Source: Sphingobacterium wenxiniae
GTDB lineage: Bacteria > Bacteroidota > Bacteroidia > Sphingobacteriales > Sphingobacteriaceae
Assembly (NCBI RefSeq): GCF_900116225.1
Contig: NZ_FOZZ01000017.1
Coordinates: forward strand, 1-64,000
Direction of reading: 5' to 3'
Length of the DNA stretch: 64,000 nucleotides
How positions within the stretch are numbered: the first letter of the stretch is position 1; the number at the start of each line of letters is the position of its first letter. This document shows, one piece after another, positions 1 to 8,269 of this stretch. The notes beneath the pieces are model-generated. The model saw only the letters and a program-made list of their open reading frames with translations, searched no databases and was not told the DNA's origin. Position numbers and translations under genes: made by a program.

Positions 1-267
1 CTCTCTACTTACTTCGAGTATTCGCCTGATATCCGCAGAGCTATTTATACCACAAATGCTATTGAGGCTATGCACCGTCAGATCAGAAAAGTGACCAAAA
101 CGAAAGGTGCATTTACTTCTGATCAGGCACTCTTGAAGTTGGTTTATCTCACGGTTAAGGAGATTTCAAAAAAATGGACCATGCCTATTCGAAATTGGGG
201 ATTGACAATGCAACAACTACATATTAAATTTGGGGATAGAATTAAGGCCTTCGGCAACTCCTTTTAG
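1..267 (+). CDS. IS256-family (Mutator-type) transposase, C-terminal part, cut by the left window edge
   Basis: Reading frame 1 is open from the first base to the TAG at 265-267 and encodes the last 88 or so residues of a transposase. The stretch with IRRAIYTTNAIEAMHRQIRK followed by TKTKGAF and the KKWTMPIRNW motif is the classic C-terminal signature of IS256/MULE-type DDE transposases; the Glu in NAIEAMHR would be the last residue of the DDE triad. The protein ends shortly after, as expected for this family, so the 3' end looks intact and only the window edge truncates it. The internal ATG at 70 is not a real start. Confident family call; whether the full element is active cannot be seen. 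Confidence 0.9.
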   Translation, partial: LSTYFEYSPDIRRAIYTTNAIEAMHRQIRKVTKTKGAFTSDQALLKLVYLTVKEISKKWTMPIRNWGLTMQQLHIKFGDRIKAFGNSF

Positions 268-315
268 GGTTCGCACTCGAGGCTTTCAGCCTCTGAGCAC
301 GAACCCTAAAAGGAG
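258..315. terminator. Long perfect palindrome at the IS 3' end (terminator or IS-end hairpin)
   Basis: CTCCTTTTAGGGTTCG at 258-273 is the exact reverse complement of 300-315, a 16-bp stem, and the loop holds a second small stem (GAGGCT 279-284 with AGCCTC 288-293). The transposase stop codon TAG lies inside the left arm. The structure could stop transcription leaving or entering the IS. Confidence 0.7.
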
Positions 316-329
316 TGATGTGACACAGT

Positions 330-1349
330 TCAGTTTACACTACCAATAACAGAAATCTGGCCAGAACTCCCAGCAAAGAATACCTTTGTGCCAGATGCAT
401 TTTTAACTATCGTGTTATAGCTATCTGTTGAAATTGTTGTCCAATGCTGCCCGCCATTATGAGAAATATCTGTACCAGAAGTTCCTGTCGCTAATAAGGT
501 GTTTGCCGTAATATATTTGACACAGGAGCGATACCCGCCTAAAGAAGTCTGGGGTGCTTCCCAGCTTTTTCCTTCATCTTCGGTAAGCAGTACAGTTTGT
601 TGACGATCTTTATCCTGCATATAATTTCCACCAACGACAATACCCGTAGTGACGTTATAAAAATCTATCGAAAATACACCTCTGCTGGCCTCACCCTGTT
701 GCATTGCACTGAGGGGAACTTTTGTAAGTGTTCGGCTGTTTAAACAGAAGCGATGCATGTTGGCTATAGTTCCTCCTGTACCCAACCAGAGGAAAGGAGG
801 GATGTAGCGTAAGGAACTACCACTCGCAGCGAAAGCAGCTTCTCCTTCAGTAGCCTTTACATCAATATCTGCAGAAATATCTGTCCAGTTTTGTCCACGA
901 TCCTTACTGTACAGTATTTGGAACTTACCGTTAATAGGATCACCGACGATATAGCCCTCATCTCCATGAAAATCCGCCCCATCCAGAAAAATTTCCGGTC
1001 TTTCGTCCCTATAAACCTCTGCCCAATTCTCTCCGCCATCTGTGGTTTTGAGAATAACAGCCGGTGTTCCTGCACTGACAATAACCGCTTCACGTTCACT
1101 AAATGCTTCGATATCCCGAAAATCATATTCAGCATAACCTTTAGGAGAAACCCAATTCCAATTTTTGCCCGCATCAGTAGACACACCTACTGTACCTTTT
1201 GCTCCACTGACCCAAAGGCAATAATCCTGATAACTGTCTAATCCACGTAAACTAATTCCTGCTTTTTGGGTCAGTGGGATAAGCTGTTGTGCAAGCCCAA
1301 GAAGAGGTAGTAGAAATGCCAATACGAAGAAAAATCTTTTTGTCATCAT
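330..1349 (-). CDS. Exported YCF48/BNR-repeat beta-propeller protein
   Basis: A 339-residue protein with a clear signal peptide (MTKRFFFVLAFLLPLLGLAQ, cleavage after about residue 21). The body carries several BNR/Asp-box-like units, for example STDAGKNWNW, KTTDGGENWAE, YSKDRGQNWTD, TEDEGKSWEA and SHNGGQHWTT, spaced as in sortilin/YCF48-like beta-propellers. In Bacteroidota such proteins are usually annotated as photosystem-II-stability-factor-like or oxidoreductase, but no enzymatic function can be read from the sequence; an exported or lipid-associated scaffold role is an inference. It lies 15 bp downstream of the 217-aa exported protein on the same strand, so the two probably form one transcript. 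Its stop codon (330-332) sits at the estimated IS boundary, so the last few residues may have been altered by the insertion. Confidence 0.8.
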   Translation of the reverse strand: MMTKRFFFVLAFLLPLLGLAQQLIPLTQKAGISLRGLDSYQDYCLWVSGAKGTVGVSTDAGKNWNWVSPKGYAEYDFRDIEAFSEREAVIVSAGTPAVILKTTDGGENWAEVYRDERPEIFLDGADFHGDEGYIVGDPINGKFQILYSKDRGQNWTDISADIDVKATEGEAAFAASGSSLRYIPPFLWLGTGGTIANMHRFCLNSRTLTKVPLSAMQQGEASRGVFSIDFYNVTTGIVVGGNYMQDKDRQQTVLLTEDEGKSWEAPQTSLGGYRSCVKYITANTLLATGTSGTDISHNGGQHWTTISTDSYNTIVKNASGTKVFFAGSSGQISVIGSVN

Positions 1350-1364
1350 GACTTAAAGATACAA

Positions 1365-2018
1365 TTATTTCTCGTTCGTGTTTTGTTTTAGTGTGAATTT
1401 ACCCTCGTTGCCTGGTGAACCAGAATAGATTTGTCCCTGCGGTATTCCACGTAATCCTGGCGCTGATGTGGCTATACGGGAATAGATTTGGGTGAGGTCA
1501 GAATTCGGATTGATTGCACGTCCTCCTGCGGACACATCGGCAAAAAGGTAGTTTTTCTCTTTCTTGTTCGTCATCTGGGGATTGACTCCTTCTGCTGAAT
1601 ACAAGAAATTCACCTGACCACCATCACCATTGGGATGGGTGCGTGTTCCATTCATGGCATCCTGTCCACGTGCAATAATATATAAAGATCCCAGCTTTTG
1701 TATATTCATTTCTATGTCGAAGTCCGAAGCATTGTTTTGCCCCGCCATGCCGCTGATAAAGGCTCTGTCACCAATCTCTGCATATTTGACGACCAACTTA
1801 ACAGACTTCTTACCGAAAAACTGCAATGAAGACCTATCCTTCATAAGCAAGGTGTCAATATAGAGTAAGGTAGTAGAGTCTCTGTCTTTCTCATGAAAGA
1901 CTTTTTTCTGCTTTTTCTTGAGCTCTAGTTTGGGAATATGTTGTTCGTTTGATTGCCCATAAGCGATGCTTACGCAATAACAGAATAATATCGTGATAAT
2001 AAATAGGTACTTGCTCAT
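1365..2018 (-). CDS. Conserved exported protein of unknown function
   Basis: 217 residues beginning with a signal peptide (hydrophobic stretch about residues 4-21, ending AYGQ). After a Lys-rich, probably disordered segment (about residues 30-45), the protein has an alternating beta-like pattern and a Gly/Asn-rich C-terminal third with ARGQDAMNGT and VSAGGRAINP. I do not recognise the family. It is the first gene of a probable two-gene unit with the downstream YCF48-like protein (gap 15 bp), suggesting a shared envelope role. The upstream side contains an interspersed palindromic repeat at 2065-2147. Confidence 0.7.
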   Translation of the reverse strand: MSKYLFIITILFCYCVSIAYGQSNEQHIPKLELKKKQKKVFHEKDRDSTTLLYIDTLLMKDRSSLQFFGKKSVKLVVKYAEIGDRAFISGMAGQNNASDFDIEMNIQKLGSLYIIARGQDAMNGTRTHPNGDGGQVNFLYSAEGVNPQMTNKKEKNYLFADVSAGGRAINPNSDLTQIYSRIATSAPGLRGIPQGQIYSGSPGNEGKFTLKQNTNEK

Positions 2019-2064
2019 CTTTTTTAATATTTAGTCTTACATGACAAAAATCAATAAAATAATA

Positions 2065-2147
2065 AAAACACGTTCCCGAAAGCATTCGGGACGAGGAAGT
2101 ATGACGACCGCGAGTCAGCTCCGAAGGAAACCAATCTGCGTTTTTTT
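2065..2147. repeat. Interspersed palindromic repeat, TTCCCGAA family, copy 1
   Basis: The core GTTCCCGAAAGCATTCGGGAC (2072-2092, split here by its loop) forms a hairpin with stem TCCCGAA/TTCGGGA. It is followed by GACGAGGA and, further on, CAATCTGCG plus a T-run that pairs roughly with the AAAACACG at the start. A second copy with the same order of blocks lies at 22736-22798. It sits between two minus-strand genes and may also act as a terminator for lpxB or as a REP-like element. Confidence 0.7.
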
Positions 2148-2193
2148 TACTTGTTTATTTATTATAGAACCAACTTTTTAGTAAAAAGTTTAA

Positions 2194-3303
2194 TTAAGAA
2201 AGATAACCTACAATCAATTTTGCTGCTTTGGCTGAAGCCCCCGGTGTTCCTAATTTTTCTTCTAGGATATCGTAATTTTCCAAAACACTGTCTCTGTGTT
2301 CCTTATTGTTCAATAATTCGTCCAGTTCATCAGCTATATTGCGGGTGGTACAGTCTTTCTGGATCAGCTCGCGAACGGAGAGGAAATTGTTGATAAGGTT
2401 TACCAATGAAATAAATTTCACTTTGACCAACAGGCGGGCAATCATAACGGTCAGGCTATTTGCCTTGTACACGACTACTTGTGGAACTTTTAAGATACCC
2501 GTTTCCAGTGTTGCTGTACCACTGGTGACAACAGCTGCATCTGCATTTTTCAACAAGTCGTATGTTTGGTTAAATACAACTGGTATCGGAAGATCTCCGG
2601 TGAAACGTTTATAATGTGTCTCGTCAAAGTTTGGTGCACCAGCAATCACAAATTGATGGGCAGGAAACAGATAATATAAATTAACCATCTCAGGCAGCAA
2701 CTTTTCGATTTCCATCGTGCGGCTCCCAGGCAATAAGGCAATAATAGGACGTTCGTTAAGATGGTTTGTTTTCTTAAAATCAGGATTAAAGGTATAAGCC
2801 GATATAGCGTCCAACAGGGGATTCCCGACATAATCTACCGAATAATGGAACTGTTTGTAGAAATCAATTTCAAAGGGAAGGATACAAAACATGTGGTCTA
2901 CGACCTTCTTGATTTTATGAACGCGACCTTGGTTCCATGCCCATATTTTAGGAGAAATATAATAACAAACCTTTATACCTAAGCTCTTAGCAAACTCCGC
3001 GATTTTAAGGTTAAAGCCCGGGAAGTCGATAAGTATCACCGTGTCTGGACGTTGTTTGCGGATATCTTCTTTGACTAATTGCAGGTTCTTCCGTATTTTC
3101 CCGAGATTTTTAATAACCTCTACAAATCCCATAAAGGCCATTTCAGAAGTGTGGATAAGCGGTAACTCCTGTGCGGCCTCTTTCATGAGGTCGCCACCTA
3201 CGATATAGAATTGCGCTTGCTCATCTTCCTTTCTTAAAGCTTTTATCAAATTAGCACCATGAAGGTCGCCCGAAGTTTCTCCTGCAATAAGATAATATCT
3301 CAT
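2194..3303 (-). CDS. lpxB: Lipid-A-disaccharide synthase
   Basis: 369 residues, the usual length for LpxB. The GT19 enzyme condenses UDP-2,3-diacylglucosamine with lipid X to give lipid A disaccharide at the inner face of the inner membrane. Recognisable family marks are the N-terminal YYLIAGETSGDLHGANLIKA, then MGFVEV, DFPGFNLK (about residues 93-100), CYYISPKIWAWNQGR and the C-terminal ATLETG nucleotide-sugar region. The ATG start gives the canonical N terminus. It lies 10 bp downstream of the porin gene on the same strand, so it is probably cotranscribed with it, both serving the outer membrane. Confidence 0.95.
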   Translation of the reverse strand: MRYYLIAGETSGDLHGANLIKALRKEDEQAQFYIVGGDLMKEAAQELPLIHTSEMAFMGFVEVIKNLGKIRKNLQLVKEDIRKQRPDTVILIDFPGFNLKIAEFAKSLGIKVCYYISPKIWAWNQGRVHKIKKVVDHMFCILPFEIDFYKQFHYSVDYVGNPLLDAISAYTFNPDFKKTNHLNERPIIALLPGSRTMEIEKLLPEMVNLYYLFPAHQFVIAGAPNFDETHYKRFTGDLPIPVVFNQTYDLLKNADAAVVTSGTATLETGILKVPQVVVYKANSLTVMIARLLVKVKFISLVNLINNFLSVRELIQKDCTTRNIADELDELLNNKEHRDSVLENYDILEEKLGTPGASAKAAKLIVGYLS

Positions 3304-3313
3304 AAGCCCCTGT

Positions 3314-4537
3314 TTAAATCCCTAATTCTATTTGAAAAGTTCCACCCCATGCATTCTTACTGTGACTGTTACCAAAATCACCATTTTTTACGGTATAATT
3401 ACCATTTAGCTGTACTTTTAGACGGTGAGCCTTGATATATTTGGTAAAACCAAGTTCAACGACATCAATCTGTGATTCTACATTTCGTATCTGCTCGTGA
3501 GGTTTAACATACGTATACCGTCCCGCCAGTTCATATCCGCCATGAAGGATATAGGATGCTTGTTGGTTTATTCCCCAACCTTTAAAAGCATGTACCTCCT
3601 CGGGTTCTGATCCGTCATTCTGGTTGAACTGATCGTCTACGGTGTTAAACGGGTTGTCCACATCCCGACGCATATATTCTGCTTGATAAGCAAAACCAGC
3701 ATATTTGAACATGGCGTCTGCAAAGGAAGTCTTTAAAGTAAACGGATTGACCACAAATTTACCAGTCTGCCCATTTACACGTGTGGTACGGTCGTTGTAG
3801 CTATAACCTAGCCCTAAGGAAAGCTTTGGTTTCTTTTCGCGCTCGAGATCGCCTTCGGAGTAATCCCCATCATTGGTAAACTCACCCAGAGGCAAAAACT
3901 CAAGTCGTCCCGTATAAGCCAACCCATCATCGGTCGTGTTAACAGCACGCCCTTCACCTGTAGAAATAGCTGCTTTAGCATGTATGGGCATGTGCGCAAT
4001 TTTCTTGTTCAGGTGGAATGTCAATCCGAAGTCCCGATCAATATTAAAGTTCGCATTGACCAGTGAACGCTCCGCAAACTGTTGAGATCCAGATGAAGTT
4101 ACACGTTGTCTATTTCCGGGTAATTTGTTCTGCCCGAATGAGATATAGAAGTCATCAGAAAAGTTGTAGAATACGACCGCATCACGAATGATATTTGGCA
4201 CACCTGAGTCGTCAAAATCCTGATCGCCCCTTGTGAAAGCCAATTGTACAGAGTATGATATTTTGGGCGTATAGATATATCCATCCATCCGCATCCGCAA
4301 TCGGCGAATTCGCGCTTCCAAGGAATTGTTGCTTTCACCGTCCAACACATTGTTGAATTTTAGGCGATTTTGCATCCGAAACCTGAAGTTTGTATAGAAT
4401 AAGGAATCCTTACTGGTGTATTGAATGCCTTTGAAATTTAAAATGGTCGCTCTATCGTCCCGCTCTTGAGCGTTCACGCTGTTAATGAAGCAGAGGCATC
4501 CTAAAAAGCCAGCTAAATATCCTAACCTGATGTTCAT
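3314..4537 (-). CDS. Phosphate-selective-type porin (OprO/OprP family) outer-membrane protein
   Basis: 407 residues with a signal peptide (residues 1-23, ending VNAQ) followed by alternating beta strands rich in aromatic residues, for example FRFRMQNRLKFN, SYSVQLAFTRG, YISFGQNKLPGNRQR and ASYILHGGYELAGRYTYV, and a strand-like C terminus ending in GTFQIELGI. This matches the Porin_O_P family of 16-stranded outer-membrane porins. Substrate (phosphate, pyrophosphate or another anion) cannot be decided from sequence. It is the first gene of the porin-lpxB unit and has a well-formed Bacteroidota promoter immediately upstream (4571-4601). Confidence 0.85.
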   Translation of the reverse strand: MNIRLGYLAGFLGCLCFINSVNAQERDDRATILNFKGIQYTSKDSLFYTNFRFRMQNRLKFNNVLDGESNNSLEARIRRLRMRMDGYIYTPKISYSVQLAFTRGDQDFDDSGVPNIIRDAVVFYNFSDDFYISFGQNKLPGNRQRVTSSGSQQFAERSLVNANFNIDRDFGLTFHLNKKIAHMPIHAKAAISTGEGRAVNTTDDGLAYTGRLEFLPLGEFTNDGDYSEGDLEREKKPKLSLGLGYSYNDRTTRVNGQTGKFVVNPFTLKTSFADAMFKYAGFAYQAEYMRRDVDNPFNTVDDQFNQNDGSEPEEVHAFKGWGINQQASYILHGGYELAGRYTYVKPHEQIRNVESQIDVVELGFTKYIKAHRLKVQLNGNYTVKNGDFGNSHSKNAWGGTFQIELGI

Positions 4538-4570
4538 TCGGTGTTTAAAAAAATGTTTCTAAATAGATAG

Positions 4571-4601
4571 CAAACCTACGTAAATCCACTTTTATATGCA
4601 A
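4571..4601 (-). promoter_or_regulatory. Bacteroidota-type promoter for the porin-lpxB unit
   Basis: On the minus strand a -7 box TAGGTTTG (plus 4571-4578) is preceded at 20 bp by TTG (plus 4599-4601), matching the TTG-N19/20-TAnnTTTG pattern. It predicts transcription starting near 4566, a leader of about 30 nt before the ATG at 4537. Confidence 0.6.
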
Positions 4602-4766
4602 TATAATTGCGAAGCATTTCAGGGTAAATGCACTTAAATATGTTTTTTAAAGAGTTTATGAGAGAGGTAAAAGGTCCGTTTATTTTCAATATTTTAAATA
4701 CAGGAGCGCTACTGTAATCGAAGACTTTTTGGGTAAATGGAGGATTTTGAATATTTTTAAAACGAT

Positions 4767-5360
4767 ATGGAAGAAAATCAATACATAAAGGAACAGCGGA
4801 CGATTGATTTAGCCAAGGCCAATGCCGCGGGCTGTCTTTTTTATTTTCCGGTGATTGCTTTTTTCGGCATCATTTATTACATAATTTGGCGGGAAGAATT
4901 CTCTTGGTCAAAAGTGAATGAGTTTTTTATTATCGATTTGCCTCTTTACGTTGTACCTTTTGTTATTGTTTTGGTATTGGTCGCTGGTATTGTTCTGCAT
5001 GAGCTGATTCATGGTGTTACATGGGCTCTCTATGCGAAACAGGGATGGAAATCCATTAAATTTGGAGTCCTGTGGAAATACATGGCGCCGTATTGCCATT
5101 GTAAAGAACCGCTATCCGTACGTGCTTATGCCATTGGTGCAGCTATGCCGGGCATTCTGATGGGAATATTGCCGGGTGTAGTGTCTTGGTTTACAGGAAG
5201 TCTGTTTCTATTGTCTTTTGGGATATTTTTTACTGTTGCAGCAATAGGAGATATCATGATTATACGGTTAATTCTTAAGGAAGATAAAGGGGCTCTTGTA
5301 CAGGATCATCCATCTGAGGCTGGCTATTTTGTATTCAAGAAGGTGGATAATGGAAGTTAA
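4767..5360 (+). CDS. DUF3267-type membrane protein with zincin motif
   Basis: 197 residues. A zinc-metalloprotease motif HELIH (residues 78-82) lies at the end of a membrane segment (about 60-77), with further hydrophobic segments at about 22-40 and 122-165. This is the arrangement of the DUF3267 'putative zincin peptidase' family. The CHCKEPL segment near residue 112 is also typical. Function is unknown in the family; proteolysis is inferred only from HExxH. Its last 11 bp overlap the start of dinB, suggesting coupled translation. Confidence 0.8.
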   Translation: MEENQYIKEQRTIDLAKANAAGCLFYFPVIAFFGIIYYIIWREEFSWSKVNEFFIIDLPLYVVPFVIVLVLVAGIVLHELIHGVTWALYAKQGWKSIKFGVLWKYMAPYCHCKEPLSVRAYAIGAAMPGILMGILPGVVSWFTGSLFLLSFGIFFTVAAIGDIMIIRLILKEDKGALVQDHPSEAGYFVFKKVDNGS

Positions 5361-6432
5361 GCGGAAGATTATACATATTGATATGGATGCGTTTTACGCT
5401 TCAGTAGAGCAACGTGATTTTCCTGAATTGCGAGGTAAGGCTCTTGCTGTAGGCGGTTCGCCGGATGGACGAGGTGTGGTTGCTACGGCCAGTTACGAAG
5501 CACGTAAGTATGGCGTGCGTTCAGCAATGCCATCGCGTCAGGCCTTACAACTTTGTCCGCACTTGATTTTTACACGTCCCCGTTTTGATGTTTATAAAGA
5601 GGTATCGGATAAGATACGGGCTATTTTCAGGCGATATACGGATTTGATAGAACCTCTGTCCTTAGACGAAGCCTATCTGGACGTAACGGAAGATAAACAG
5701 GGGGTAGGTTCGGCTATTGAGATCGCTAAAGCTATTAAATCCGCTATTAAAGAAGAATTGAACCTTACAGCATCGGCAGGGGTTTCTGTAAATAAATTTA
5801 TTGCAAAGATTGCCTCTGATTATCAAAAACCGGACGGTTTGACCTTTTTAGGACCTTCTAAGGTTATTCCTTTCTTGGAACAATTGCCCATCGAAAAGTT
5901 TTTCGGTGTGGGTAAGGTTACTGCCCAGAAAATGAAGAGCATGGGGATACATTGTGGCACAGATTTAAAGCAATTATCGGAAGTCGACTTGATTCGTCGC
6001 TTTGGCAAATCCGGCAAGTTTTTCTATCACATGGTTCGGGGAGAAGATAATCGGGAGGTTAAACCTAATCGTATCAGTAAGTCTATCGGTATTGAGGATA
6101 CTTTTGAAACGGATTTAAGAGAAGAAGAGGACATGAAACGTGAATTGGAATCCTTATGCGACAAATTGGAAAAAAGGCTGCTCACTAAGAGCAAACAAGG
6201 GAGAACCATTACCCTTAAAATAAAATTTGAAGACTTTACACAGATTACCCGCAGTTTTACGTCTCCTTTTTATACCAATACTGCAGAAGACATGAAAACA
6301 CAGATTATGGAACTGTTGTCCAAAGTCGATATGCAGGACAAAAAGGTTCGCTTGTTAGGCGTCACCCTGTCCAACTTTTATGAAAATGATTTGGAAAAAG
6401 TGCAGAACAGACAACTGAGTCTGTTTGAATAA
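5350..6432 (+). CDS. dinB: DNA polymerase IV (Y-family)
   Basis: 360 residues from the ATG at 5350. An upstream in-frame ATG at 5296 would add 18 residues lying inside the previous gene, whereas the family starts close to IIHIDMDAFYASVEQRD. Catalytic Y-family signatures are present: DMDAFYASVE with the metal-binding Asp, SLDEAYLDVT with the second acidic pair, the helix-hairpin-helix region around KFFGVGKVTAQKM, and a C-terminal beta-clamp-binding peptide QLSLF right before the stop (QNRQLSLFE). It performs translesion synthesis in the cytoplasm. Overlap with the zincin gene suggests cotranscription; no LexA-like box is evident. Confidence 0.95.
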   Translation: MEVKRKIIHIDMDAFYASVEQRDFPELRGKALAVGGSPDGRGVVATASYEARKYGVRSAMPSRQALQLCPHLIFTRPRFDVYKEVSDKIRAIFRRYTDLIEPLSLDEAYLDVTEDKQGVGSAIEIAKAIKSAIKEELNLTASAGVSVNKFIAKIASDYQKPDGLTFLGPSKVIPFLEQLPIEKFFGVGKVTAQKMKSMGIHCGTDLKQLSEVDLIRRFGKSGKFFYHMVRGEDNREVKPNRISKSIGIEDTFETDLREEEDMKRELESLCDKLEKRLLTKSKQGRTITLKIKFEDFTQITRSFTSPFYTNTAEDMKTQIMELLSKVDMQDKKVRLLGVTLSNFYENDLEKVQNRQLSLFE

Positions 6433-6467
6433 AATGATGTTACATATAATTTGCGCTTCCTTATTTT

Positions 6468-6926
6468 TCAGCTTTCAATTATCGATTTTAATTTGCTTAA
6501 TGCCTTTGGATAGGTTTCATTAAAATAATCGGCATAACCTTCTGTCGTGTCCATGTCCACTGTAACAGTAGTCAGTCCGTCATGTTCTTCAAATGTATAA
6601 TTTTCCAGCCCGCCTGTCCATTCTTCGACCTCTTCACCTTCAGTGATTTCGGTGTCTCCTTTTAAAATTCCGCAAGAACGAATGGATACAAATTTATGGG
6701 GGATATTCTCTGCGATTTCAGAAACCATTCCGCCTTTTTCTCCGTTTTCATCAGTACCGATAAAAAGGATTTTTGTCCCCTTTTCCCAGTTTCCCTCAAA
6801 AGTGGAAGTCGGGTTAAATTCAGCTGCCCATGCTTCATAGGTTGCTTTGTCTTTTAATCCGAGCATCGTATCATATACTTTTGCAACTGGCGCGTGGATA
6901 TTTGTTTTGAATTGTAGCTTTTTCAT
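6468..6926 (-). CDS. SRPBCC (START/Bet v1-like) domain protein
   Basis: 152 residues when started at MKKLQFKTNI (6926); the longer reading frame from 6950 would run into the upstream gene. The pattern is SRPBCC: INIHAPVAKVYDTMLG-type N terminus, a strand-rich middle (KGTKILFIGTDENGEKGGMV) and a C-terminal helix (YFNETYPKALSKLKSII). Proteins of this fold bind hydrophobic ligands in a deep pocket; the ligand is unknown. It is the last gene of a five-gene minus-strand operon with another SRPBCC protein, DUF1801, VOC and DoxX genes. Confidence 0.8.
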   Translation of the reverse strand: MKKLQFKTNIHAPVAKVYDTMLGLKDKATYEAWAAEFNPTSTFEGNWEKGTKILFIGTDENGEKGGMVSEIAENIPHKFVSIRSCGILKGDTEITEGEEVEEWTGGLENYTFEEHDGLTTVTVDMDTTEGYADYFNETYPKALSKLKSIIES

Positions 6927-6937
6927 AGTTATTTGTT

Positions 6938-7315
6938 TTAATACATCCATTTGGCATCATTCTCCATAACGTCTTTATACCTGAATAATGCTATTTTTTT
7001 TATTAGTTCTTTTGGCAAGGGTTTATCATAGGGAAACTGTATCGTGTCCTTACCTGTTTTCAACGAGGATAGTTCATTTTTGAAGGGCTGTAATGCCGGA
7101 CCTGTAGGCATAAACGTCAAATGATTTTTGAAAGCAGAATAAGAAAATAAAATGCGCTTTTCTATAAAAACAGGCTGGCCCCATTTTAATTCTTCTGAGG
7201 CATGGGGCACAACAGATTTCAGTAACGAACGGATTTCATTCAGCTTTTCCTTTGCTTGATCGGGTGCAGCATTGATGTATTCATCGACGTTGTTCGGTTT
7301 TTTTGTTGTCATCAC
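6938..7315 (-). CDS. DUF1801/YdhG-like small protein
   Basis: 125 residues of the DUF1801 family (iron-chaperone/YdhG-like fold): VDEYINAAPDQAKEKLNEIR at the N terminus, then ASEELKWGQPVF, FSYSAFKNHLTFMP and a C-terminal QFPYDKPLPKELIKKI block. The family is related to frataxin-like folds, but a biochemical role is not established and iron handling is only inferred. Gaps to the genes on either side are 9-11 bp, so it belongs to the DoxX-to-SRPBCC operon. Confidence 0.85.
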   Translation of the reverse strand: MMTTKKPNNVDEYINAAPDQAKEKLNEIRSLLKSVVPHASEELKWGQPVFIEKRILFSYSAFKNHLTFMPTGPALQPFKNELSSLKTGKDTIQFPYDKPLPKELIKKIALFRYKDVMENDAKWMY

Positions 7316-7324
7316 TAAATAATT

Positions 7325-7762
7325 TTACTTTTTCATATAATCAAAAGCCCCTTTACGAAGGTGGATGCCGTACTCCAAATAGGCTTTCATACAATCCAGA
7401 AAATTTCCCCAGCCAAAAGTATTCCCGATACACCATTCGAGGTTTTTATCGTTTAATTCTTTTTCACCTTCGGTCACTTTTACCACGGTGCTTTTGTCGG
7501 GTTGCTCTTCTAGAGTAATGTTCACAACCGTGTCTTCGTCCCAAACAAAGGAAACAAATTTATCTGGCTGAACTTCCTTGACTTTCACAGGAAATTTACC
7601 GGGAAAATCCCCAAATTCCCAGCTGAGCTCTTTTCCCGCTTCCATGCGTCCGCTACTTTCTGAAATAAAATATTTCGTCATTTTCTCATGATCCACAATT
7701 GCTTCAAAAACTTCGTTGATCGTTTTTTGTATTTGTAAAGTTGCTTTTGCAGTAAGTTTCAT
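7325..7762 (-). CDS. SRPBCC/AHSA1-like domain protein
   Basis: 145 residues with the Aha1 C-terminal/SRPBCC pattern: TATLQIQKTINEVFEAIVD-like start, DPEKMTKY-type helix (here DHEKMTKYFISE), the central WEFGDFPGKFPVKVKE strands and the C-terminal helix NFLDCMKAYLEYG. Such small proteins bind hydrophobic molecules or act as co-chaperone-like modules; nothing more specific can be inferred. Third from last gene of the minus-strand operon headed by DoxX. Confidence 0.85.
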   Translation of the reverse strand: MKLTAKATLQIQKTINEVFEAIVDHEKMTKYFISESSGRMEAGKELSWEFGDFPGKFPVKVKEVQPDKFVSFVWDEDTVVNITLEEQPDKSTVVKVTEGEKELNDKNLEWCIGNTFGWGNFLDCMKAYLEYGIHLRKGAFDYMKK

Positions 7763-7791
7763 ATTTCGAGTCTTTTTGTTTCTAATTTGCC

Positions 7792-8265
7792 CTAAAAATC
7801 AGCAATAATGAATTTTTTCATACCCATCATTTTTCGGAATGCGTCAGGCTTTTTACTTAAGACATCGTCCCAATTGGCAGGGCAGACCTGCCAACTCAAA
7901 CCATATTTATCTTTTAACCACCCACAAACGCTTTCTTCGCCTCCCTCAGCAATCAGCGAATCCCAGTAATAATCAATCTCTGCCTGGTCTTTGCAAGGGA
8001 TCATGAAGGAAACAGATTCATTGAACTTAAATTCTGAATCGGCATTGATACCAATAAATCGTGTGTTCAATATCTCAAATTCAACCGTAAGTATTTTACC
8101 GGCTAAATCTTTCTGAAAATCAGCCAGACCCTCTGCTTCCGTCATAGGGTAATACGTGGTATTGATGAGTTTTCCATCACGAAAAATGGAAAGATAGTAA
8201 AGTGCTGCTTCTTCTGCATTTCCGTCAAACCATAGGTTTGGAATTATTTTCTGCTTGTTATCCAT
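7792..8265 (-). CDS. VOC-superfamily PhnB-like protein
   Basis: 157 residues of the PhnB/3-demethylubiquinone-methyltransferase-like branch of the vicinal-oxygen-chelate fold. Key pieces are IPNLWFDGNAEEAALYYLSI, the FEILNTRFIGINADSEFKFN strand pair with ESVSFMIPC, WDSLIAEGGEE, CGWLKDKYGLSWQVCP and the C-terminal FRKMMGMKKF. Typical homologues carry the same residues and are annotated as VOC proteins of unknown substrate. Located 5 bp from the DoxX gene and 30 bp from the SRPBCC gene, inside one operon. Confidence 0.9.
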   Translation of the reverse strand: MDNKQKIIPNLWFDGNAEEAALYYLSIFRDGKLINTTYYPMTEAEGLADFQKDLAGKILTVEFEILNTRFIGINADSEFKFNESVSFMIPCKDQAEIDYYWDSLIAEGGEESVCGWLKDKYGLSWQVCPANWDDVLSKKPDAFRKMMGMKKFIIADF

Positions 8266-8269
8266 TGTT

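Larger units (their letters stand above)
1..329 (+). mobile_element. Right end of an IS256-family insertion sequence
   Basis: The transposase remnant is followed by 60 bp of non-coding DNA with a large palindrome and then a stretch reading GTGATGTGACACAG near 316-329. Read from the outside inwards this is CTGTGTCACATCAC, the kind of terminal inverted repeat start known for IS256 elements. The boundary with the chromosome therefore lies at about 329, but without the left end or the target duplication it is only approximate. Confidence 0.7.

Noticed and set aside
5296..5349. Upstream ATG for dinB
   Set aside because: Adds 18 residues overlapping the previous gene and absent from DinB proteins.
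4767..5360. Site-2-protease or CPBP-type immunity protein
   Set aside because: HELIH context and the CHCKEPL segment fit DUF3267 better, and no bacteriocin genes are near.
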